From Monocercomonoides exilis (taxonomy: Eukaryota > Preaxostyla > Oxymonadida > Polymastigidae), in contig LSRY02000043.1 in the NCBI GenBank assembly GCA_001643675.2, positions 790,501 to 854,500 of the forward strand: DNA of 64,000 bases. Reading direction: 5' to 3'. Shown here piece after piece: positions 48,001 to 59,381 of this stretch. A model generated the notes under the pieces. It was not told where the DNA came from, did no database searches, and saw only the letters and a program-made list of their open reading frames with translations. The stretch's first letter is position 1; each line of letters opens with the position of its first letter. The translations under genes were made by a program, and so were the position numbers.

Positions 48001-49684
48001 ACAACAAATTATTCATGCTAAATGGCAATTTGCAATTTACAAGATAATTACCGGTTTAAGATCCAATATCCTTCACGTTAATTCTCATCATTCCGTTTGC
48101 TGCTGTTGCTGCCTTCCCTGATATACTCACCTCAATTGTTTCCACTTTTATTTCATCTGATATTGAAGATTCTGAAACAACTTCGATTTCATGAATGCTA
48201 CTGTTCACTCTTTTGTTCACGCAATATTCAACTGACTTGCACCCAAAATTCTCTAATCCGCAGTAATTGTGATTTAATGAGCCTTCTTTGTTCCCATCAA
48301 CAGTCAACTTTGATATGACTGATTGCAAGTATATAAACAGCGGAATCACTTTCTCTTCGTTCCCATCCTCGCTCCCGCACAACTTCAGCACATCTGTTGG
48401 CATTTCGCTTGAATCAAAAAACCCAAATGTTGTTGCATCTACTTTTGTTTCCAGCAATATTCCCGAACCGCAACTGACAAACACATCCTTTCCGTATTTA
48501 GCTTTGTTTGCCGTATCGACCGAAAACTTTACTCCTGATGCAATCTCCAACTTGCTTTTCGAGCTCAGCATCTCCAGCATTATTCCTCCGCCTCTCCCTT
48601 CAGCATCTTCCCCTTTGTATGCCTCGCATCCATCGAACTCGCTCGTCCCATTCACCACAACGCTTCCTTCTCCTTTCACACTCATGCATATTCCTCCTCC
48701 TTTTCCGTCTTTTCCGTCTTTTCTCCGGCATTTGCAGTTCTTCATTACGCATGATTCAATCACAACAATTCCTATCGGTCCTTCCCCAAAGTCTTCTCCA
48801 ACTGCTCCTTCCAGGAACCCCCCATTTCCACTTTTCTTTTCAATAGAGTTAATAATGCAATCTTTGAAGTGCACAACATTCACCCCTGATTCAACCTTGA
48901 CCAACGAGTGATCTCCAAATGGCAATGTTTTTTCAATGACTAACTGCACCACATTGAGTTTCCCTAAAATCGCTTTTACAAAACTGTATGCAAAAAATGT
49001 ACCAGAAGGAATCAGTGCAAAATTGGTGATCGAGCAGCTTGTGAGTGTGAGGCATGTGGAGTTGGCCAAAATCAGCGATGTCACGTCTGCAAGCTCTGTT
49101 GGCAGTGAAAAGGTTATATTTTCTATTTTGCATGTGCTCTGCGCATTGATCAGCCAATCAGAACATATGGAACTCGGGCGAATCACTTTCACATTCATCC
49201 CCTTTGTGGCGCAAGAGATCAGCCATTCTTTGTCAACATCTGTCATGGACACCTCTTCGGCAAGCTCGAATTCTGGACCTAACTCTATTTTTTTATTTCC
49301 CCCTGAAAATCGCGCCTGAGCAGTGTGGGTGATGGTGGCACACGGATAATAATCAAATCCACAGAACCACGAGTCATATCTCCCCAGAACACCATCTTTC
49401 TTTTTGCCCACATGTGCTGCACCAGTATGTGAGTCCAGAAACACATTTAGCGGGAATTGCTTCATGGTTGTGTCATCTGTGTCATATCCCACCAGTTCAT
49501 TTAATGATAATATGCTCTGAATACCTTTCAGCTTTTCTGTTGTTATTCCCCAATTCTTTGAATCACCCCCATTCACTAATACATTATTTCCCCCTGATTT
49601 CGCGGTGCAGCCTGTAAAGTCCACAGACACGATCGAGAAGTCGTGCGGACCATCTTCCAGATTCACCATTATCCCGCCACCATT
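45074..49684 (-). pseudogene. Captured multi-module beta-helix surface protein gene (5'-truncated, two in-frame stops)
   Basis: The whole stretch is one reading frame of about 1,537 codons, broken only by TAA at 48056-48058 and TGA at 47543-47545. It ends with a membrane helix (GFLLFTLIVTVFLSSKLL) and a basic tail. Four times, at roughly 49.6, 48.4, 47.4 and 46.1 kb, the same module appears: a short G-K-D-(V/I)-F-(V/I)-x-C block, a CG or LCG, a P-L-x-x-(Y/F) strand, then CG...PC-x-(S/T)-I. Between the modules lie GGG-rich and S/N/C-rich short repeats typical of right-handed beta-helices. The frame upstream of 49684 meets TGA at once and no signal peptide is present, so the 5' end was lost. 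In-frame readthrough or splicing cannot be excluded but no intron removes either stop. Confidence 0.7.
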
Positions 49685-49930
49685 TCAACATCAATAGTAA
49701 TTGAAACAAAATATATGTTCCTATTGCGAAAAAATTAATTTTTGCCCTGCGTTTTTTGTCAACATGAAAAACATGAAATCCTCTCCTTATAATAATGATC
49801 TGCATCGCAACATAGATCTCTTTGTTGTATTAATATCATGTATATTGATTTCAACATAACATGCGTTTCCACAAACTATATTTATAAGAATATGCAAATT
49901 TTGATATTCTCGGAAATTTAAATATAAATA

Positions 49931-50120
49931 ATGTTTTTGATCAAAAATGAAAAAATAAATTATGAGATTTTTGATCAATCATAAAAATCGAGTGAATTTT
50001 TATGATCGAATTTCGCAATTTCCCTCCTTGAATCGCTTAGTTAAATTATGCAGATTAACGCTATGATATTCAAATTTTGAAAAAATTCAAACTGAAAGTG
50101 GTACAATTTACACCTATGCC
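49931..50120 (-). repeat. Right terminal inverted repeat (190 bp)
   Basis: Inverse of the left repeat, 189 of 190 identical, ending CACCTATGCC. Confidence 0.92.
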
Positions 50121-50128
50121 CACAAGAA
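50121..50128. repeat. Target-site duplication, right (CACAAGAA)
   Basis: Identical to the eight bases at 43239-43246. Confidence 0.9.
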
Positions 50129-50190
50129 TTAAGTTATCTCATTTTTTCTTAAATGCAAAGGCAAAATTTGAAATCATTAAGGATGTCTCT

Positions 50191-50508
50191 TCACTTTGGA
50201 CTTAGTCCTGTAATCAAACATTTCGATATATAGCTTGTACCACCTTCTCCAGCACATGTGTCCAGATTCATTTCGAAGTCCAAGCTGAAAGTGCTCTCTC
50301 CTTTTAATATTACTCCAGCGAAATTGAACTCAGCATTCATGTCAAACGTCAAAGCATGGTTCAATTTTATGTTCAACAAAGATATCAAGCCATCTGTCAA
50401 CAAGCTGAATTCATTGACGCAGACAAATAGAATGCTGATTTTTGTTCTTTCCAAAAAATAATCGTGCCAGCCGAAGCCAAAAGAGCACCTGCTTCCACAG
50501 AAGATCAC
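50191..50508 (-). pseudogene. Surface-protein fragment outside the Merlin element
   Basis: An open piece of 105 codons has S/N/C composition and a TCAGEGGTSYI stretch reminiscent of the beta-helix proteins. It starts in the middle of a domain and ends in a TAG or at sequence with no membrane anchor. It lies only 70 bp beyond the target duplication. Confidence 0.35.
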
Positions 50509-50754
50509 TCAAATAATCATTTATCAATAATGACCACCATTAGACCCTCTTGAATTGCACCTCCACCAATCTTCATTGTTTTTGCCTAGAAAATTGTTTC
50601 TCCTGAACTTTTGAAATTCAGAAAAGTGGGCTCATGTGAAATCCACGTCAATGCATCAGAAAGAACGAACAGAAATGTTTTCTGCTGTTATGCTGTTCAT
50701 TTCTGCTCATGAATAACAATATGAAGGTTCCTTGGAAAAATTCAACACAATTCT

Positions 50755-51262
50755 CATGTTTTTTAACAAACTTGATGGTCATCCATCTCGTCTTTGTTCT
50801 TCAGCGTTGGTTTTATTTGAACAATATTAAATTTTCGTGTTCACTCTTTCTGGAAATTTGACTCACATAACGCAACATTTTGATGTTGGAATCGCTTGTC
50901 CTCTTCGAAACGCATTCAGAAAGCTGATGAGGAGAAGAAAAATTAAATGGGTGGACGAGCACAATGATGGACAAAAAATGAAAGCCGCTGACAGAAGAAA
51001 AATAATCGTTGAGTGTGCAATCGATGCAGAAAAGACGGCAACATCATTACTGAACAAGGAGAGCGCATTCAGGACAACCGGATTGTTCCCAATCAATCCA
51101 GAAATCTTGGTTTCAAATCCGTATGTTTCTGATGATACAGAAGACCCTAAGTATCCAGAAGGGATTAGGACAGGAGAATTTGAAGTTCCTTTTAAATGGT
51201 TAACAAGTCAAAGTTTTATTTTTTCACTTCAAAAAAGAGAAATGGAAAAAAGAAAAAAATAA
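50755..51262 (+). pseudogene. Decayed pogo/Tigger-type transposase, C-terminal part
   Basis: Pieces in order read LDGHPSRLCSS (about 50771-50805), then LTHITQHFDVGIACPLR (about 50857-50908), then SAFRTTGLFPINPE. They match the DGHxSR, (L)QxxDV...PLK and AFRxTGLxPxNP blocks of pogo-type transposases. The first piece is in another frame from the later ones and a stop lies between. The N-terminal helix-turn-helix and first catalytic D are missing or unrecognisable. Confidence 0.65.
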
Positions 51263-53015
51263 AAAAATATCACGAAATAAATTATCGAATAAGATCATTA
51301 TGAATTAATGAATCGTTTTGAATAAAAAATACGATGCTATTTTCTTTTTTCTTTCTTTTTTATTTTTTATTATTAATATTTATAATAAATATTTTTATTA
51401 TTTTCACAAGGAACAGTTTTTGATAAAAAGCATCATTGAATAATTTTCATGTTGAATAAGATAATAATACACATTGATTTAATTCAAGTTTTTGCTTTCA
51501 AAGTTTTAATCATATCGTAATAATTATCCTGATGAGTATTTGTTTCTTTACTATTTTCATTTTCTTGAAATTATGTGTGAAGGAACAGAAATTCGAATTA
51601 AGCATTCGTCAGACAGACATGTTTATAAATGTGTGGCATTTTTGAGATAATTATTTCCTGCTTAATTATCGGCTCAAAAATATCTCTTTAATTTGAACAA
51701 ATGGGGGAAAATACGGACTTTCAAGCTTTTTTTGCACAAAGCATTGAAAAATTGCTTTACTCATAGCTTTATTTCGCTTTCTCATATTTCAAAATAAATT
51801 TGATTTTCGCATCCTTTAACAGGCATCATTGAAATCAAAACATTATGTTTTGCCGCCTCAAACGAATTTCAAAAAATAAATCGATTTTTATAATGTTTTT
51901 TGATATGAAAAAGTCAATGAAACGTGCATAATTTTTCGATGAAAATGCCTGAAGTGTTTTATTTTCCTCCTTATATCAAAAGTTTGATGCTCCCTGAGTG
52001 AATCATTGAAAATTTTGTTGTTATTCTTTCAATGAATTTATCGCACTTCATCGACGATTTTTTTCTCCCCTTCCTAAATGAACGTTATGTGATTAATACA
52101 CAAAAAAAGAATTTGATAAAACGAATTCAATTGATATTAAAAGGAGATAAATTGCTTTTTGCACATTTAAATGTGATTAATAATGAAAACATTTAGCAAA
52201 AAATGGATTTTTCTAAACCAAAAGCAAATATAATTGTTTCAAAAAAACTTTTGTGTGTATCACATTTCATCTGATCAAATAATAAAAGGTTTGTGATTTT
52301 TCAATAAAAATATGAAAGAAAAAAATATCTATCATTTGATCTTAAAATAAAAATGAAATATTTTTGGTTTTTTCAGAGAAAAAAATTTATCAAAAAATTT
52401 AATAACAGGATGTAGAAAATATCAATTATTAAAAAAAATGTATATAAAATTGATTTTTATTGTTAACGTTTGATGATGCAAAAAAAAAAAATAAAAATAA
52501 AAATAAAAATAAAAATAAAAATAAAAATAAAAATAAAAATAAAAAAAGATAAAGATAAAATTTGAGGCCTTTGTTAAATTATAGCCGACTTCAAACAATA
52601 TCTGAACAAATAACAAACTTCAAATAGTTTGCCCCTTTGAGGAATTTATATCAAAAAAAAATTTTTTTTTTACCATAAACAGTTACAAAAGGAATAACAA
52701 AAATTTTAAAATAAAATATAAATGAAAATAAAAAGTGAAAAAAGATAATAAAATACTCTTCTGAAAAATTATTATATTTTAATCACCAAAATCAACTAAG
52801 TTGTAAAAACTGAACAGTATAATCATCAAAAAATGAAAGCAAATTTCAAAAAAAATAACACACTGCAATTGCAATGCAAAACATTGCACTGCCACAAAAA
52901 AGTTAAAAGTTTAAATCATTTAACAAATGAAATTCATCTGAAAATGTATATTTTCTTTGTTATTGAGAATTATTTTATAAAGAAGAACAAGAATATATTT
53001 GATAACATAAGAATA
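51263..53015. other. AT-rich intergenic region
   Basis: No coding remnant or RNA gene seen. It contains a run of AAAAAT units (52480-52547) and other A/T tracts, and borders the 3' end of the minus-strand gene ending at 53016. Confidence 0.6.
52480..52547. repeat. AAAAAT hexanucleotide microsatellite
   Basis: About nine tandem units preceded by a poly-A run. Confidence 0.85.
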
Positions 53016-53706
53016 CTACCACAATCGCTTTAATCCTCCTTTCGCAATTCTTTCTCTTTCTTCTTCTTCTTTTCTTTTTCGATAATTCTCTGCTTCCAAT
53101 CGACTTTTCGCAATCTCTAATTGCCTCTTTTCTTCGTGTACATTTAATACAATTGTTTGCACTTTGCCAGTGCAATAAGCCATCCGAGTTTCTCTTCTAT
53201 CATAAACCGTATAGTAATAAAGAAGATCGGTTAAGGTTAGCAAATTATATGCTGTTCGCTTCTCATCAAGCAGTTCTTCTACATCAACAGCTGAAAATCT
53301 TTCAATGATTTGCTTCGTCCGCTCTGAAACATCTGACGGCTGATCACTTTCATCAAAGACTCTCCCGCTTTCTTCCTCAGGATCCTTCAAATGGAGTTCC
53401 TTAATCTTTCTTTTCCGTTCTGCTATTCTTCTGCGCGCTTCCCCCAAACGACGATAATAAACCTCAAGAGCAGCAGAGCTGGCTAAAGAAATATTTGTTT
53501 GCTGCAAAAGATCCAACCTTTTTTTGATGGGATCATTTGCAACACTCAAAAGCACCGAAAGCAACGAAGTAATTGTGGACGGAAAAAGATATGGGCTTTT
53601 GATTTGGCTGTTCATCATTTTGATAATGCTCTGAATCAAGCGATTTTGGATATCTTCAGCAAAATCTGAGAAAACAAAATATAAAACATATTTCACAACA
53701 ATAATT

Positions 53707-53763
<57 letters not shown>

Positions 53764-54463
53764 AATTCACAGCAAAGGAAACAAACATTTAACAAAATTC
53801 ATTTTTAGAATAAATGCAATTCGATCAATACGCTCCAGTATTCTATCGTCAGTCGTCGGATTATCATATGAAATCAATAAATTCGACATCCAAAGAAGAC
53901 ATTTCTCTGAGCAAACTCCATGATATCCAAGGGTTGATGTGTATGCAAGATCTAATAATTTATTCAAGTTATCATCATATTCATGCATTCCCGGGCTCAT
54001 GGCTTCTGCTTCAAAAGAAGTTAATTCTTTCTCAACCCTTTCAAACAAAACTTTTGTCAGGTTTGTGTAACTTGATTCAACTCTCCCTTCCCCTCTATTA
54101 AGCACAGCACATTCACCAATAAGCTTCAAAAGAGAAAATGTTAAGGCTTCTCCCTCGGGATTAGGATTTGTAAGTGAAGAAATTGGCAGCAAATCAAATG
54201 TGTTTCTGCTTATTCCTTTTTCAATTCCATCTCCATCGAAACAAACAACAATCTTTTCCATTGTATCCATCAACACTTTTTGCTTTTCTATTGGTGCTGC
54301 AGGCAACTGCCGCGCCAAGACTTATTTTTGCGTAAAACAACCGCGAAACGTACAACATAAAAATAATTAAAAACGGCACACAGCTATAATCTAAACCTTT
54401 GTAATAATAATACGATCCGTAGGCAAAAAGGTCAAGACTTAAAAATTGATTGTTATAAATCAT
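53016..54463 (-). CDS. Alpha-helical protein of unknown function, 3 exons
   Basis: Exons 54463-54397, 54320-53787 and 53665-53016 join through GT-AG introns in consistent phase to 416 aa. The start ATG at 54463 is the first in frame. No signal peptide or membrane helix is seen. Residues 30-200 are helical with scattered Cys. Residues 290-330 hold a basic, Arg-rich amphipathic helix (RRLGEARRRIAERKRKIKEL), and the C-terminus is a Glu/Arg coiled-coil-like stretch ending GLKRLW. I do not recognise a family. The second intron is unusual: it contains a 53-nt homopolymer T tract on the coding strand. Its donor (T|GTTTGT) was chosen because it is the only one in the right phase. Confidence 0.7.
53709..53761. 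repeat. Poly-A homopolymer (53 bp) inside an intron
   Basis: On the coding (minus) strand it is a poly-T run lying between donor and acceptor of the last intron of the 53.0-54.5 kb gene. Its length may be inexact because of sequencing slippage. Confidence 0.9.
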
Positions 54464-55167
54464 TATTTATAATGGTTAAAAAAGCATTTATTATGGACTC
54501 ATTATTCTTCGCATAAGAATTATTTTTAAAAATGCTTCTTTTGTAATCGTTTTGGTTCATTAATTAACTTCTGAGTTGCTATAAGGTGAATGCACGTTGA
54601 AGAGTAAACACGAAAAATAATTCATTTCATTTCCATAAAAATGATTAATTAACTGAAGATAAAGTTATTTTCAAGTTCATATCTATACTATTCTTGATGA
54701 GATTCATATGGAACGAAATATTTTGCTTTCTGAATTTTGTTCCATTCCACTCTAACAAAAAAATTTCTCAAACTCGGAATTTTTCTGTATTTTTTGACAT
54801 GAGAATGAAAGACTAAAAATGATAAGGTTGGAGAAAAAGTTTGGAACAAATCGTTGATTTTTTCTTAAATGAAAAAATTTTGCCCCATATGTCTTGAGCG
54901 TTAATACCATATTTTATTTTCCACTTTCTCTTTTTTCTTACTCAACTTTCTAAAATCACATTTATTCGAGTATATCATTCACATGTGTTTCTCACTGATT
55001 TCTTCTATTTCAAAAGATTCTTATGTGAAAAACATTTATTATTAAATAAAACATTTTAACTGTTTTGCAAAATAATATTCTTTCTTTGTGCTTTTGGTAT
55101 TCATCAAAACCAAAACAATTTACCATAATTAAAATTCTGAGATAACCATAATTTAATTATAGAAGTC
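54464..55167. other. Divergent intergenic region, AT-rich
   Basis: It separates the starts of the unknown minus-strand gene and the HECT gene and so should hold both promoters. No motif was recognised. Confidence 0.55.
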
Positions 55168-58120
55168 ATGATTAAGAATAGCGCTCAAAAATCAAAGAGT
55201 GTCAGCAATAAGCCAAGTTTGAAACTTATCATTGATCATAATATCTTAATACATTTATATTTGTTGTTAAAAATTTTCAGTAAACAATATTCAAGACTTA
55301 AGTCAAAAGCGAATTACACAACAATTATCTTTTGAAGTTTCTCCAACCATCTCAGATGACGAATTTAACAGAATACAAAAAGTTGCATACATATTTGGAA
55401 ACGATATGTCATCTCTTGAACAGCGATATCCATTGCAAAGTGACGAAATTGTTCGAAAGAGCCTCAATGAGGCTGAATCAAACAAAACTTTGAAAAATGA
55501 ATATGTAAAATCATCTCAAAACTCTTTTGCAAAACATTCTTCATTACTGGATTCGTTACAGAGCAGAAAAGGCCCACTTCAATTTGTTCGGATGAAGCAA
55601 GGAGTTTTAATTAATGAAGGAATTAATGAAGCTAAATCTCAAGAACATGCGGAAACCGCAATTGAAAGAAGGAAACAAAAAAAGGAGGAACAACAAGAAA
55701 ATGAGAAAAGCGATAATGATGGCGATAAAGAGGAAAGAAAAGAGGAAAGAAATTTAGATAATGAAGAAAAAGAGGAAAAAGAGGAAAAAGAGGAAAAAGA
55801 GGAAAAAGAGGAAAAGGAAGAAAAGGAAGAAAACTCATTTCCCAGCTTTCCGTCTTCCTCATCTTCTTCCTCATCTTCCCAATCACTGTTGAATGAGAAA
55901 GAAGAAATTGATACAAATACTTTAAATGAAGAATCACCAAGAAAAAAGAGCTCTCGGTCAAGTGCAGCAGGCATGTTTAAGGGATTGCTTCCATCTGCTT
56001 TCAAAAAAGTTTGCAGGCCATCGGCTTCTGCGGCTCAATCTGCTATTCCAGGCAGACAGATGGAATTATGTTCTAAACAGGTAAAATTTAGGCTGAAAGC
56101 AAAGGAAGGAAAGAAGCTAATGCGAGTCGAACACATTGGGTTCAATGCAACGAAAGAGCAAGAGCGGGAAATTAGGGAAGCGGATAACTTTTTCCAGAGA
56201 GGTTTTGTCAAAAAGCAAGTTGAGGTACTCAAAGATATATCAAAAAAGAAAAGGCTTAGAAAGGCAACTGCTTCGGAAAAAGAAAAGCGCGAGGAAATTC
56301 AGTCCGATGACGAAGACGATGAAATGGCCGATTCTGATTTAGATGAGTTATACGACGAAATCCAAGTTTCTGAGCCAAAAATCCTATCTCGATCTCATGT
56401 TGCTCCTCAAGCTAAGCAACCAATTATTCCGCACCCGAAGGCAGCTCCGGTAGTTGAAAAAATTCGAGGAATGCCATTTCCAAAGGAATTTATTTATCAA
56501 GCGGATCCATCTGCTTCTTTGTTTACAGAACAGCCAGAAAAGGAATTTGAAAAATCATTCGATTATCGAGTTGCGGAATTTCGTGTGGCGTTGGATCGAT
56601 ATCTCAATCGAGACACAGGTGCTCTTAGCTTACAGTTATTGATGGAAAAGGAGCAATTGGCAGAGGAAGAAAGAAAAATATTCGCAATCAAAAAGGCAGA
56701 CAACGAAAAAGACGATGCTGCTTCTTCTTCTTCAACTCCGTCAACCGAAGTTGCAGAATTTGATGGAGAACCAGCATCAATTAGAGAACCTGAAAAAAGA
56801 AAAGAGGATAAAATCCCAAAGGATGATTTATCGAAAGGATTAAAGATTGCAACGACAGCTAGTCGATCACCCCCTTCAAGAATTAGGACTGTCTGTAGAG
56901 TGCCGGGCAATGCAATTAAAATAAAACCAAAATTACCTCGGCCAAAGCCCAAAGGGCATTTAATTGGGCATCAAGTTCGTTTGCCTCCTCCACAACAAGG
57001 AAGAGCTAACTTAACAAAGCAACAGATTATGCGCATTACGGTGAAACGGGGACTTTACTTTGTACAGTCATCTTTTGATCAATTCATGCAAAGTGACCCA
57101 AACATGTATAAAAGAGAATTATATGTTTCTTTTGAGAAGGAACCAGCTGTTGACATTGGTGGCGTTCGAAGAGAATGGTTTTCTCTAATATTACCAGCAA
57201 TAACAAATCCAGATTATGGCTTGTTTGCAACTGATGTTTCCAATGGCAATAGAATCTATCTATCTCATCTTGCATCAACAGCGCAGGATTATCCAAAACA
57301 GTTCTATGAATTTGTTGGATATTTGATGGGGAAGGCTCTGATGGAAGGAATTACGATACCTGCACACTTTTCCAGTTTTTTGTTTAAGACTCTTTTGAAT
57401 GAAATTCCTCATATTTCTGATGTTGCATCAGTGGATCCTGAATTAGCGCTTCAACTTGCACAGATGGAGACTGAAGATGTGACAGATTATAATATTCCAT
57501 TTTCTTTGAATGTGGAAATATTCGACAAAATCCACGAAGTTAATTTAATTGAAAATGGATGCAACATCGAAGTGACCAACGAGAATAAGAAGGATTTTAT
57601 TGCATTATGCGCTCATCACAGACTTTTTGGCGGAGTCGCATCACATCTTGAGGCTCTAACTTCTGCTTTTCATAAAGTGATTCCTGCGCGTCTGATTGCA
57701 GGACGCTTCACTCCGGAAGAATTGGAATCAATGATCTGTGGGCAGGCTGTAATTGATGTCGATGAATGGGAAAAGAACACAATTTATTCAGAGGGATTCA
57801 CAAAAGAATCGCAAACTGTGAAATGGTTCTGGGAAACAATCCGCGAAATGAAAGAAATAGGCAAGCAACTTGTTTTATTTTACGTAACAGGATCACGCAC
57901 ACCTCCAGCTCTTGGATTTGAGTATCTTGTCGGAGCACAGTCTAATATGCTAAAAAAATTTGAATTAAGAAAGCTGAAAGATTTATCTTCAGAACATTTA
58001 CCAGTCTCCCACACTTGCTTCAACCAGTTAGACATGCCAGAGTATGAATCGAAAATTCAGCTACGCGAAAAATTGCTGCTCTCTCTATCGACAGTTAATG
58101 AAGGGTTTACAATGGGCTAA
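55168..58120 (+). CDS. HECT-domain E3 ubiquitin ligase
   Basis: Two exons, 55168-55216 and 55281-58120, join in frame through a 64-nt intron (GTTTGA...TTCAG) to 962 aa. The start ATG at 55168 heads a short basic N-terminus. Residues about 170-200 are an EEK/EK repeat and a poly-Ser run. The HECT domain fills the last 350 residues: LYVSFEKEPAVDIGGVRREW, YEFVGYLMGKALMEG, then LVLFYVTGSRTPP. The catalytic Cys is at residue 929 (PVSHTCFNQLDMPEY, codon 58016-58018), in the classical HTCFNxLxLPxY box. HECT ligases accept ubiquitin on this Cys from an E2 and pass it to a substrate. The N-terminal part has no WW, C2 or RLD signature that I can see, so substrates are unknown. The gene looks intact. 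Confidence 0.93.
55763..55830. repeat. GAGGAAAAA-type coding repeat in the HECT gene
   Basis: Nine-base units encode a Glu-Glu-Lys repeat upstream of a poly-Ser stretch. This probably forms a charged helix or disordered linker. Confidence 0.85.
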
Positions 58121-59133
58121 TTTCTTTATGATGGCAAAAATTGAATTTTTCATTTTGAAAAGAAATCATATTTCTTACCAAAATATTTTCATTATTACAG
58201 TATTTTCATTTTATTGTTGATTTCTTTTAGGATCGAATTATCACAAAAATTATTGATAAAAATTTGCCTTTTTCGTTTGATTATTTATAAAATCCCAGTG
58301 ATTTTTCAACAAAATTTTGTTTTTTGGTTTATTTTTTAACTGATTCAGATTTCCCATTTTTTAAAATATTGCTTTCGAGCTATGCTGAATATTTGCATTC
58401 AGTATTGCATGATTTTTAGAAATAATACTGGAAATTAGTAATTACAGATATTACTTTTTCATCAAATAATATTATCTATGACAAAAAAAAATATATTATT
58501 TTTTGCCTGCATAAATGAAAATTCACAAAACATAATTGTGAACCTAATTTTCTTTCGTTTCAGCTGAGATGAACACTTGTTGTTTTCATATAGGGTGCAT
58601 ATTTTATCTTGACCTCAAAATTTTATCTCAACCCTTTTTTTTGAAACTTTCTGAAGCTTTTTTCGAGCTTAGCAAAGGTTTGAAACAAAAAATAAATAAA
58701 CAAACAATTTTATCATAATTATTTACAACTTTATGTTGTTTAATTTTTTGTAAATTTTTTGTGCATATAAATTGTTGTAATTTTTTTTATTTTAGCACCC
58801 AGATCAAAGACTTGCTGGCCATGAAGCGAATATTTCATACGGAACGTTTAAAGCCACAATATCATAATTCCACATTCATATATTTTTATTTTAACTAGTT
58901 TTTAACATTTTCAATATAATTTTTCACCTTTTTTTCTGATTTGACTGTTTTTGCTTAAAACACGTTTTTTTATAAAAACATGTGTTTGTGTCAAATTTTA
59001 TGTAAATGAAAAAAATATTCAAAATCTTATTTATCGTTTATTTGCATAAAGCATTGAAATGAAAAGGAACTTTTCAAGAATATTAACTAAAAAGCAAGTA
59101 CATATGATACTTTTGTTATTCAAATTACCAAAC
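58121..59133. other. AT-rich intergenic region
   Basis: No gene or paired repeat recognised downstream of the HECT gene before the inverted-repeat element. Confidence 0.6.
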
Positions 59134-59381
59134 ATATGGGTGATTCTTTTTGAAAAGTCGCAAATGTTTTATTTTCAAATTAATCAAAAATTTCATATTT
59201 TACTCAAAATTTTGTTAACAAATATCAAACTTCACTTAAATGGAATCTATTTCTTGATAATGCTATTTCAAACATTCTTAAGCAGATTTGTGAGCTGAAA
59301 CAGAAATGTGAGCAAAATATGAAATTTTTGATTAATTTGAAAATTAAACATTTGCGACTTTTCAAAAAGAATCACCCATAT
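59134..59381. mobile_element. MITE-like element with 73-bp terminal inverted repeats
   Basis: Arms 59134-59206 and 59309-59381 are inverted copies that differ at about two positions, with a 102-bp spacer. The ends read ATATGGGTGATTC. A flanking TA on each side would fit the TA target duplication of Tc1/mariner- or pogo-type non-autonomous elements. The arms contain TTTTTGAAAAGTCGC. No transposase is present. A similar half-site, TTGGGTGATTATTTTTGAAAA, lies at about 19631-19651 beside the hAT-like relic. Confidence 0.7.

Larger units (their letters stand above)
43247..50120. mobile_element. Complete Merlin-type DNA transposon carrying a captured surface-protein gene fragment
   Basis: The 6,874-bp element begins GGCATAGGTG and ends with its inverse, CACCTATGCC. 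Terminal inverted repeats of 190 bp match at 189 positions. Immediately outside, CACAAGAA stands at 43239-43246 and again at 50121-50128, an 8-bp target-site duplication. Merlin elements are known for 8-9-bp duplications and an ISXO2/IS1016-like transposase, and the transposase inside (43489-45030) has that core. The remaining 4.6 kb is a minus-strand fragment of a multi-module surface protein whose 3' end faces the transposase 3' end, 43 bp apart. Near-identical repeats and a perfect duplication indicate a recent insertion. Confidence 0.9.

Noticed and set aside
48056-48058. Alternative genetic code (TAA = Gln, as in some oxymonads)
   Set aside because: Intact genes (HECT, cathepsin, WD40) end at TAA with no extension that looks coding, Gln is written CAA/CAG, and the other cargo stop is TGA.
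43247-50120. Maverick/Polinton or virus-derived element
   Set aside because: No polymerase B, ATPase, capsid or retroviral-type integrase was seen; the transposase and 8-bp duplication fit Merlin.
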